In this document: piece by piece, positions 57,015 to 64,000 of the stretch | How positions within the stretch are numbered: the stretch's first letter is position 1 | Layout of the letters: the number at the start of each line of letters is the position of its first letter | Source of the DNA: Streptomyces sp. PCS3-D2 | GTDB taxonomy: Bacteria > Actinomycetota > Actinomycetes > Streptomycetales > Streptomycetaceae | Assembly: GCF_000612545.2 (NCBI RefSeq) | Contig: NZ_CP097800.1 | Location: 2,291,001 to 2,355,000, forward strand | Direction of reading: 5' to 3' | Length of the DNA: 64,000 nucleotides | The notes under the pieces: model-generated | Seen by the model: the letters and a program-made list of their open reading frames with translations, nothing else | What the model was told of the DNA's origin: nothing | The model's database searches: none | Translations under genes and position numbers: made by a program

Positions 57015-58156
57015 AGCTTCGGCGCAATCTCTTCGGTCCAGATCCGGGTCCGCTCGTCCTGCGGCATGTGGCAGGCGGACCAGTGGCGGCTGTCGTCCTG
57101 GGTGAGCTCGGGCCGGACCGTACGCGTCACGTTGCCCTTGGGCACGTCGGCGTACGGGCAGCGCGGGTTGAAGGCGCAGCCGTCGGGGATGTTGATGAGG
57201 CTGGGCGGGGAGCCCTTGACCGGGATGAGGCGCTCGCTCTGCTCGCGGTCGATGCGCGGCATCGAGCCCAGCAGGCCCCAGGTGTAGGGGTGGCGGGGCT
57301 CGTAGAACACCTTCTCGGCGGTGCCCCGCTCGACGCACCGGCCGCCGTACATCACGAGGATCTCGTCGGCCATCTCCGCGACGACGCCGAGGTCGTGCGT
57401 GATCATGATGACGGCGGAGCCGAACTCCTTCTGCAGATCGCGGATCAGGTCCAGGATCTGCGCCTGCACGGTGACGTCCAGCGCCGTGGTCGGCTCATCC
57501 GCGATCAGCAGGTCAGGATTGTTGACCAGCGACATCGCGATCATCGCGCGCTGGCGCATACCGCCGGAGAACTGGTGCGGATAGTCGTCGACGCGCTTGC
57601 CGGGCTCGGGGATGCCCACCCGGTCGAGCATCTCCACGGCCCGCTTGCGCGCCGTCTTCTTGTCCACGTCGTTGTGGACGCGGTACGCCTCCACAATCTG
57701 GGAGCCGATCGTGTAGTAGGGGTGCAGCGCGCTCAGCGGGTCCTGGAAGATCATCGCCATGTCGCGGCCCCGCAGCCTGCGCACCTCCTCGGGATCGGCC
57801 GTCAGCAGTTCCCTGCCCCCGAGCCAGATCTCGCCCGACATCTCGACGCTGGAGCGGTCGGCGTTGCCCGCCCGGTGCAGGCCCATGACGGCCAGCGAGG
57901 TGACCGACTTGCCGGAGCCGGACTCGCCCACGATGCCGAGGGTCTGTCCCTTCTCCAACTGGAAGGAGAGCCCGTCCACCGATTTGACGACTCCGTCGTC
58001 GGTGGGGAAGTGCACCTTGAGGTCGCGGACGTCGAGGAAGGCCTCGGCGGGACGGCCTGCGACCGGATCCGCCGAGAGGGCCGTGCCGGTGGAGGCGGCG
58101 TCCGCGGTACGGGCGTCGGCGCTGACGCCCTTCCCCTTCTGAGTCGGGTCGGTCAC
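57011..58156 (-). CDS. Oligopeptide ABC transporter ATP-binding protein (OppD type)
   Basis: 381 residues. Walker [10 protein letters not shown], signature QFSGGMRQR, Walker B LLIADEP, H-loop ITHDLG. The C-terminal Cys cluster ([11 protein letters not shown] and SACHMP) matches the OppD/OppF extension. The N-terminal about 40 residues are Ala/Thr-rich and variable. It overlaps both the permease gene before it and OppF after it by four bases (GTGA). Confidence 0.95.
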
Positions 58157-59160
58157 GACAGCCTCACCCTCGGGTCGATGATGGCGTAGACGAGGTCGAC
58201 CACCAGGTTGCAGAACACGATGAAGAAGGCGGCGAACAGGGTCACGCCGAGGATCTTCGGCAGGTCGTTGACCGCGATCGCCTGGTAGGCGTACTCGCCG
58301 ACGCCGTGGTACGAGAAGACCGTCTCGGTGACGATCGCGCCGCCGAGGAGCAGCCCGAAGTCCATGCCGAAGATGGTCACGATCGGGGTCAGCGCGGAGC
58401 GCAGTCCGTGGCGGGTGACGACCACCCGCTCGCGCAGGCCCTTGGCCCGGGCGGTGCGGATGTAGTCCTCGCTCATGGTCTCCAGCATTCCGGCCCGGGT
58501 GAGCCGTGCGTAGAGCGCGGAGTAGAGGAAGGCCAGCGTGCACCAGGGCAGGACCAGTCCCTGGACCCAGGCGGCCGGGTCGTCGGAGAAGTCCACGTAG
58601 ACGTTGGTGAACACCGGCCAGTTGAAGACGAAGACGGCCAGCGCGAGGGTGCCGGTGAAGAACATCGGCAGGGAGACGCCGGCGAGGGCCACGCCCATCG
58701 CGAGCCGGTCGAAGAGCGAGCCGGGCCGCAGGGCCGACACCACGCCCGTGGTGACACCGGTGACCAGCCAGATGGCGGCCGCCCCCAGGGTGAGGGAGGC
58801 GGTGACGGGCAACCGGCTCACGATGTCGGGCCAGACCTCGACGTGGTCCTTGAAGGAGTAGCCCAGGCAGGGGGCGTTGCACTGCGAGGGGCTGGGGCCG
58901 TAGTTGAACTCGCGGCCCGCGAAGATGCCCCTCAGGAACTCCCAGTACTGCGCGTACAGGGGTTGGTCGAAGCCGAGGTTCTTCTTGACCGCGGCGATGG
59001 ACTCGGGCGAGGGGTTCTTGCCCACGTACTGCGTGGCCAGCGAGTCGGCCGTGCCGCCGGCCAGCCGGGGCAGCAGGAAGAAGATCGCGAAGGTGATCGC
59101 GCTGACAACGAGCAGCAGGAACACCGCGGCGAACAGCCGCCGGACGATGTACACAAACAC
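58153..59160 (-). CDS. Oligopeptide ABC transporter permease (OppB type)
   Basis: 335 residues with six membrane helices. The EAA-like cytosolic loop is DYIRTARAKGLRERVVVTRHGLR, split here as usual. An insert around residues 85-105 contains two Cys (CNAPC), extracytoplasmic. GTG 59160 is the first start; GTG 59154 also fits, and no clear ribosome site is present. A perfect 18-bp hairpin lies upstream, between it and the binding-protein gene. Confidence 0.93.
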   Translation of the reverse strand: MFVYIVRRLFAAVFLLLVVSAITFAIFFLLPRLAGGTADSLATQYVGKNPSPESIAAVKKNLGFDQPLYAQYWEFLRGIFAGREFNYGPSPSQCNAPCLGYSFKDHVEVWPDIVSRLPVTASLTLGAAAIWLVTGVTTGVVSALRPGSLFDRLAMGVALAGVSLPMFFTGTLALAVFVFNWPVFTNVYVDFSDDPAAWVQGLVLPWCTLAFLYSALYARLTRAGMLETMSEDYIRTARAKGLRERVVVTRHGLRSALTPIVTIFGMDFGLLLGGAIVTETVFSYHGVGEYAYQAIAVNDLPKILGVTLFAAFFIVFCNLVVDLVYAIIDPRVRLS

Positions 59161-59181
59161 GGGGGTCGGCTTCGGCGTCCG

Positions 59182-59222
59182 CCGGTCCGTACCGCCCCCG
59201 GTCGGGGGGCGGTACGGACCGG
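59182..59222 (-). terminator. 18-bp perfect hairpin inside the opp operon
   Basis: Stem CCGGTCCGTACCGCCCCC with its complement, loop of five, lies between the binding-protein gene and oppB on the minus strand. It may be a partial terminator or a 3' stabiliser for the binding-protein mRNA. Confidence 0.8.
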
Positions 59223-59310
59223 CGCGCGCACTGCTGCCTTCACCTGCCTTCCACGGTTCTGGCAGATCTGGCTGAGAGGGTCGAACTGCCTGAGGACTTG
59301 GCGTCCGGGT

Positions 59311-61059
59311 TTACTTCAGGCCGATGTTGAGGTAGTCGTACTGACCGCTCCACGCCGGGTTGGAGACCACGTTGGTGAGCTTGGGCGAGCGGTAGTGCAG
59401 GACCTTGAAGTAGGTCAGGGGCACGATGACCGCCTGGTCCATGACCTTCTTGTCGATCTCGCCGTAGACCTTCTCGCGCGCGGCGGCGTCGGTGTTGGCG
59501 ATGTTGTCGTTCAGCATCTTGTTGATCTCGGGGTCGTTCAGCTGCGACAGGTTGGTGTTACCGGTCTTGCTGATCGCGTCACCGTGTACGACCTGCTGGA
59601 GGAAGCCGAAGCCGCTCGGCCAGTCGGCGCCCCACTGCATCATCATGAGGCCGATCTTGTTGTCCTCGGTGAACTTCGGGACGCCCGCGTAGTCGCTGAA
59701 GTACTTGCCGGCCGGGAACTGCTGGATCTTGACGTTGATCCCGACCTTCTTCAGGGACGCCTGGATGGCCGTGGCCATGTCGACCTCGCCGGCGCGGTCG
59801 TTGCGCGCGGTGATGGTGGTCTCGAAGCCGTTCGGCTGTCCGCAGGCGGTCAGCGCGGCCTTGGACTTGGCCTCGTCGCCCTTGTTGTCGGGGGTCTCGT
59901 AGGTGTTGAAGTCCACGTGCCCCGGGATGTCGGTCGGCAGGACGGTGCTGGCGATGGCGCCGCGGGTGGGACCGCCGAACGCGGTCTGCACCGACACCTT
60001 GTCGATCGCGTACTGGACCGCCTTGCGGCACTCCACGTTGTCGAAGGGCGCCACCTTGGTGTTCATCGCCATGTAGACCAGGCGACCGCCCTCGGCGTTG
60101 TCGGTGTTGGGGTCCTTCGAGGTCAGCAGCTCGGTCTGGGTCTGCTGGGCCACACCGTTGCCGACGATGTCGATGTGGGTGTTGCCGGCCTTCAGGTTGG
60201 AGTCGATCGTCTCCTGGTTGACCTTCAGCTTGACGACGATCTTCTCCGGGAGCTGCTTGCGCAGCGGGTCCGTGGAGGCGTCCCAGTTGGGGTTGCGGAC
60301 CAGGACCGCCTGCTTGTCGTGCTCGTAGCTCTCGAACATGTACGAGCCCGAGGAGACGATGTTCTTCACATAGTCCGCGCCGTTGTCCTTGGCCTTCGGC
60401 ACGGGGGCCGACTGCGGGTTCGCCAGCAGGTAGTCGAACTCGGCGAAGGGCTGCTTCAGCTTGAAGACGATCGTCTGGTCGTCGGGGGTCTCGATGGACT
60501 GCAGCCCCGTGTCGGACTTGTCCTTGTACGGGCCCTCGTAGGGGGTCTCGTTGTCCTTGAGGTACTGCGCGAGGTAGTTCGGGCCGTTGGAGTGCACGTC
60601 ACGGGCGAAGTTGCTCCGCTCGACGGCGTACTTGACGTCCTTGGAGGTGATCTCCGTACCGTCGCTGTACTTCACACCCTTGCGAATCTTGTACGTCCAG
60701 GTGGCACCGCCGTCACTGGGGGTGCCGAGGCTCTCGGCGAGGTCCGGGACGACCTTGTTGCCCTCGGCTCCGGCGCCGGGAGCGAAGGTGGTCAGCGGAC
60801 GGGCGTACAGGCGGCTGAAGTTGAAGACGAAGCCGTAGTAGGTGTTGCCGGGGTCGAAGGAGTCGGGGGTGTCGGACGCCTCGTAGACGAGCGTTCCGCC
60901 CTGCTTGTCGGAGGCGTTGACCACGCCCTTGACGGCGGCGTTGGATCCGGCCGACTTGTCGTCGCCGGCGGTCTTGTCACCACCATTGCAGGCGGAGGCG
61001 GTGAGGGCGACGGTGATGGCGGCGGCAAGCACCGCGGCTTTTCTCGACCTGCTTCTCAT
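59311..61059 (-). CDS. Oligopeptide ABC transporter substrate-binding lipoprotein
   Basis: 582 residues of the SBP_bac_5 (OppA/DppA) family. The signal peptide ends in a lipobox (LTASAC), so the mature protein is membrane-anchored. Conserved blocks are VVPDLAESLG, WTYKIRKGVKYSDGTEITSKD and DNVECRKAVQYAID. It captures peptides or related solutes for the permease OppB/OppC, ATPase OppD/OppF pair. ATG 61059 is the clear signal start, although the ribosome site is weak. Second gene of the operon, 77 bases after oppC. Confidence 0.95.
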   Translation of the reverse strand: MRSRSRKAAVLAAAITVALTASACNGGDKTAGDDKSAGSNAAVKGVVNASDKQGGTLVYEASDTPDSFDPGNTYYGFVFNFSRLYARPLTTFAPGAGAEGNKVVPDLAESLGTPSDGGATWTYKIRKGVKYSDGTEITSKDVKYAVERSNFARDVHSNGPNYLAQYLKDNETPYEGPYKDKSDTGLQSIETPDDQTIVFKLKQPFAEFDYLLANPQSAPVPKAKDNGADYVKNIVSSGSYMFESYEHDKQAVLVRNPNWDASTDPLRKQLPEKIVVKLKVNQETIDSNLKAGNTHIDIVGNGVAQQTQTELLTSKDPNTDNAEGGRLVYMAMNTKVAPFDNVECRKAVQYAIDKVSVQTAFGGPTRGAIASTVLPTDIPGHVDFNTYETPDNKGDEAKSKAALTACGQPNGFETTITARNDRAGEVDMATAIQASLKKVGINVKIQQFPAGKYFSDYAGVPKFTEDNKIGLMMMQWGADWPSGFGFLQQVVHGDAISKTGNTNLSQLNDPEINKMLNDNIANTDAAAREKVYGEIDKKVMDQAVIVPLTYFKVLHYRSPKLTNVVSNPAWSGQYDYLNIGLK

Positions 61060-61136
61060 GACGGAGTGATGCCCCCTGATTCGGAGTGGTGGTGGTACGG
61101 GCGGTGCCTCGGCCGGATGCCCGGGAGACGGGCGGA

Positions 61137-62132
61137 TCAGCGCGAGCTCTTGGGGTCCAGGGCGTCGCGCAGGCCGTCGCCGAGGAGGTTGAAGGCGAGC
61201 ACGGTGAGGAAGATCGCCGTGCCCGGGACGACCATGAACATCGGGTCGACCTTGTAGTAGTCCACGGCGGAGCTGAGCATTCCGCCCCACGAGGCCTGCG
61301 GTGGCTGGATACCCACGCCGAGGAAGCTCAGAGAGGCCTCGAAGAGGATGTTGGTCGGGATGAGCAGGGTGGCGTAGACGAGGATCGGCGCCACCAGATT
61401 GGGCAGCAGCTCCCGGAAGACGATGAAGGGGCCGCGGGCGCCGAGGCTGCGGGCCGCGTCGACGAACTCCCGCTCGCGCAGCGACAGCGTCTGGCCGCGC
61501 ACGATGCGCCCGATGTAGGGCCAGCCGAAGAAGCCGATCACGAAGATCAGCACGCCGATGTGCAGCGGCAGTCCCTCCAGCCCGAAGGCCCCGCCCTGGA
61601 GGGCGGCCGAGATGGAGATCGCGAAGAGCAGCAGCGGGAAGGCGAGGAAGGTGTCCATCATGCGGCTGATCACCGTGTCGGCCCAGCCTCCGTAGTACCC
61701 GGCGACGACGCCCAGCACCGAGCCGATCAGCACCGAGAGGAGGGTCGACCCGAAGGCGACCAGCAGGGAGACCCAGGAGCCTTCCAGGATGCGGGTGGCG
61801 ATGTCGCGGCCGAACTTCGGCTCCACGCCGAGGGGGTGCTCCCAGCTGATACCGCCGAAGGAGCCGATCGGAGTGGCCAGGGAGGGGTCGATGAGGTCCT
61901 GGTGCAGCGCGTCCGGGTCCAGGCCGAACACCCACTGGATCGGCTGCGACAGCGCGGCCAGCACCACGAGGAGCAGCACGACCGCGCCGCCGGCCATCGC
62001 CACCTTGTCGCGCTTGAGTCTGGTCCACGCGATCCGGCCGAGCGAGCGGCCCTCGATCGCCTTCTGCGGAACGTCGGGGGTGGCCACGGCCGCGGACTCG
62101 GCCGCGTTGGTGTCGTGCAGTGGTGCCGTCAT
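61137..62132 (-). CDS. Oligopeptide ABC transporter permease (OppC type)
   Basis: 331 residues. An N-terminal cytosolic tail and the OppC_N helix (KVAMAGGAVVLLLVVLAALS) are followed by five further helices, and the EAA loop (EFVDAARSLGARGPFIVFRE). It pairs with OppB. ATG 62132 has GAGAGGGG about 11 bases upstream. It is the first gene of the operon, so the promoter must lie in 62133-62480. Confidence 0.95.
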   Translation of the reverse strand: MTAPLHDTNAAESAAVATPDVPQKAIEGRSLGRIAWTRLKRDKVAMAGGAVVLLLVVLAALSQPIQWVFGLDPDALHQDLIDPSLATPIGSFGGISWEHPLGVEPKFGRDIATRILEGSWVSLLVAFGSTLLSVLIGSVLGVVAGYYGGWADTVISRMMDTFLAFPLLLFAISISAALQGGAFGLEGLPLHIGVLIFVIGFFGWPYIGRIVRGQTLSLREREFVDAARSLGARGPFIVFRELLPNLVAPILVYATLLIPTNILFEASLSFLGVGIQPPQASWGGMLSSAVDYYKVDPMFMVVPGTAIFLTVLAFNLLGDGLRDALDPKSSR

Positions 62133-62488
62133 CGTGGTGGGGACCCCTCTCGGCCGACGGTGGCCGGCCCATGCCCGCCGCTGTGGCGGCTTGGTTCAAT
62201 CGGCGTCGCTGGTGGTGCGATTGGCGAGAAAATGTGCCGGAAGTGCACGTGAAGAGCCGGTGTTCGTGAGATGGACCGGCCTTCGGTGGGGGGAGTCTTC
62301 AACGCGCTCTCAACCGCCCGCCAGACCCCCCGGGGATGTGATGCGCAACCGTGATCTGGGCTTACACCTTCCGCTATCCGAACCGCCAGGCCTGTTGAGC
62401 GGTGAAACACCGCGCGTTCGGCGCGGAACGGACATCAGGCCCAACTGCCCTTTCAGACGTGAATCCTGGGCCTATTCAGCGGATACGC
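62133..62488. other. opp operon upstream region
   Basis: No gene is seen in about 356 bases, apart from weak shadow frames. It holds the opp promoter. GCGGTGAAACACCGC at 62399-62413 is a perfect 6-bp inverted repeat with an AAA centre that could be an operator. Confidence 0.45.
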
Positions 62489-62523
62489 CGAAGGCCGCAC
62501 CGATGGGACCGGTGCGGCCTTCG
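62489..62523 (-). terminator. Terminator of the SseB-like gene
   Basis: A perfect 14-bp stem (CGAAGGCCGCACCG and complement) with a 7-base loop, 76 bases beyond the stop. Another GC-rich imperfect stem at about 62554-62591 precedes it. Confidence 0.75.
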
Positions 62524-62599
62524 AGATGGACGTCTCGATATGCGGAATTCGCGCCAGGAGCCCCCGCGGGTCCGCGCGGACTCCTGGGGGCGGGCCGGG

Positions 62600-63400
62600 T
62601 CAGTACGCCGGGGCCTGGCCCTCGCGGTCGTAGAAGGGCCGGGTCTGCGCCCGCAGCCACATCGCCACGGGGTCGTGCTCGTCGCCCAGCGCGACGGTGC
62701 ACACCGGGACGCCCTCGGGCACCGCCCCGACCGACTGGCGCATCATTTCCCGTACGGATTCCAGCGCGGGCGCGGAGGCGTCGTACAGGTCGAGCCCGAC
62801 GGCGAGGTAAGGCGACCCGAGTGCCGGCTGCACCCAGGCGCGGCGCAGCGACCGCACGGCCGGTGTGCGGTGCGCGTGCTGGGTCAGCAGGCCGTAGAAC
62901 TGGGGCAGTTCGATGCTGGGCTCGGACAGCCGCAGCGGGCCCGCGGGCATCCGGTCCAGGCCGGTCGCGATGCGGCGCAGGTCGGCCCAGGGCACGCCGA
63001 GGCCGCCGCCCTGGGCATGCGGGTTGAGCCACAGACCCCAGCGGTCCGGGTAGAGGGCGCGGGCGATGTCCCGCCCCGTGACCACCTCGTAGCCCCGGTT
63101 CCAGCCGCTCGCGGCCAGTTCCTGGGGGGAGGTGACGCAGGGGGCGTAGCCGAGCCCCTCGACCTCCATGCCGCCGTACTGGGCGTCCGGGGACCCCGGC
63201 TGCCCCTGCCACAGCAGCATCCACAGCCGGCCCTCGGACAGGGCCCGCAGCAGTGACTCGTAGCTCTCGTAGCGCCCGGGAGTCACCTGGCGCATCATGT
63301 GCTCGACCTGCCCGGCCGCGGCCGTGCCTGACGCACTCACCCGGTACCCCTCTTCGTCCGCCCGTCGCTCCACGCGTGCCTTACCCGGGCCAGCGCTCAT
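62600..63400 (-). CDS. SseB-like (enhanced serine sensitivity) protein
   Basis: 266 residues. It matches the SseB family pattern of an N-terminal YxxLLRALSEGRLWMLLW region and a C-terminal domain with YLAVGLDLYDASAP and PVAMWLRAQTRPFYDRE. SseB proteins are linked to serine sensitivity and, in other bacteria, to secretion chaperones, but streptomycete members have no known role. ATG 63400 is the longest start; a later GTG is possible. It is 36 bases after a second SseB-like gene on the same strand, a likely tandem duplication. Confidence 0.8.
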   Translation of the reverse strand: MSAGPGKARVERRADEEGYRVSASGTAAAGQVEHMMRQVTPGRYESYESLLRALSEGRLWMLLWQGQPGSPDAQYGGMEVEGLGYAPCVTSPQELAASGWNRGYEVVTGRDIARALYPDRWGLWLNPHAQGGGLGVPWADLRRIATGLDRMPAGPLRLSEPSIELPQFYGLLTQHAHRTPAVRSLRRAWVQPALGSPYLAVGLDLYDASAPALESVREMMRQSVGAVPEGVPVCTVALGDEHDPVAMWLRAQTRPFYDREGQAPAY

Positions 63401-63436
63401 GCGTGCGGCCGGGAGATGTAACCAGCTTAAGCGGCC

Positions 63437-64000
63437 CTACGCGAGGTAGAAGGGGCGTACGCGCTCACGAATCCAGTCCGTGACCGGGTCCTGGGCCGCG
63501 TCCAGGAGGATCAGTTGCACGGGCCACGGCGCCGGAACGCGCGCCAGGGCGCGTCCGAGCGCCTCCATCGGCGCCTCCCGCATCTGTGGCTCCCATCCCG
63601 CCAGGCGGACACCGACGAAGAGTTCCGGTGCCCCGCCCTCGACGCTGGCGAGGCAGCGGTGCGCCGCCGCGACCACTCCGGTGGCGCGGAACTCCTCGCC
63701 GGCGGCAGCCAGGAAGTCCACCGGGTCCTCCTGCCAGTCGGGCTCGAAGAGCCGTACGCGGCCGCCGGTCGCGGAGCCGTCGAGCGGGCTGCGGCCCGCA
63801 CGGCAGAGCTCGGCGACGGCGGGCGGGGGCAGCGGGACGCCGACGGCGCCCTCCGGATTGACCGCGATGCCGAGCTGCGGGGGCAGCCCCCGGGCGAACT
63901 CGACCGCCGGGGCCACCGCGAAGTCCATGCCGGGGCCGACACAGGCGAGGAACTGGGCCTCGGAGCTGTAGACCGGGACGTACGCCGCCCCGCCGATGTC
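63437..64000 (-). CDS. SseB-like protein, partial (5' end outside window)
   Basis: The frame stays open to the window edge, 187 residues visible. VPVYSSEAQFLACVG and GIAVNPEGAVGVPLPP suit the SseB N-terminal domain, and the end (DPVTDWIRERVRPFY) parallels the C-terminus of the neighbouring gene (DPVAMWLRAQTRPFY). The shared pattern supports a paralogous tandem pair. The true start lies beyond base 64000. Confidence 0.8.
   Translation of the reverse strand, partial: DIGGAAYVPVYSSEAQFLACVGPGMDFAVAPAVEFARGLPPQLGIAVNPEGAVGVPLPPPAVAELCRAGRSPLDGSATGGRVRLFEPDWQEDPVDFLAAAGEEFRATGVVAAAHRCLASVEGGAPELFVGVRLAGWEPQMREAPMEALGRALARVPAPWPVQLILLDAAQDPVTDWIRERVRPFYLA

Overview
The window looks like a chromosomal segment of a Streptomyces. 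Base composition is very GC-rich, GTG and TTG starts are common, and mycelial-actinomycete themes recur: c-di-GMP enzymes, SseB-like proteins, LAL regulators and many Tat or lipoprotein signals. The gene order recalls the ilv-gat-ligA-mnmA-opp part of the Streptomyces coelicolor core chromosome (recalled from memory, not compared). I see no mobile element, tRNA, rRNA or CRISPR array; this is core rather than island DNA.

Layout. 1-2824: end of a secreted phospholipase C, an AAC(2')-I-like acetyltransferase and a nitroreductase. 2980-7019: proline catabolism, with P5C dehydrogenase and proline dehydrogenase divergent from a PucR-type regulator. 7109-9340: a TetR repressor divergent from a DHA2 efflux pump. 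9425-15087: serine and branched-chain amino acid synthesis (serA, ilvC, ilvN, ilvB), all on the minus strand, headed by a 13-codon leader peptide and a T-tailed attenuator. 15121-18015: a membrane PAS-GGDEF-EAL protein with a degenerate EAL domain. 18301-30920: accessory metabolism and regulation, including two oxidoreductases, a PQQ-type sugar dehydrogenase lipoprotein, a giant LuxR (LAL) regulator, an MMPL exporter, a cupin, GNAT and DinB proteins.

30987-34501: an iron-regulated module. A siderophore-interacting ferric reductase is divergent from a cytoplasmic penicillin-acylase-family Ntn hydrolase that overlaps an IucB/MbtK-type siderophore acyltransferase, with one DmdR/IdeR iron box between them. 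34479-37920: an alpha/beta hydrolase, a receptor kinase ending in an NPCBM-like domain, and two near-identical operator-like repeats between them.

37375-46607: the gatC-gatA-(81-aa protein)-gatB amidotransferase operon, a second GGDEF-EAL protein (RmdB type, carrying the only in-frame TTA codon I found in the window) and ligA. 46638-55668: coupled SDR and MetE-like genes, a GlxA-type regulator divergent from a quinone reductase-like enzyme, mnmA and a cysteine desulfurase (tRNA thiolation), an amidase, a thioesterase and a TRIC/YicG channel. 55902-62132: an oligopeptide ABC transporter in the order permease C, binding protein, permease B, ATPases D and F, with an 18-bp hairpin after the binding protein. 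62600-64000: two tandem SseB-like genes, the second cut by the window edge.

The strongest points for follow-up are the iron-box acylase/acyltransferase/reductase module, the TTA codon in the rmdB-like gene, and the ilvB leader embedded against the 3' end of a c-di-GMP gene. Frames, motifs and repeats were read from the sequence by eye; no homology search was run.
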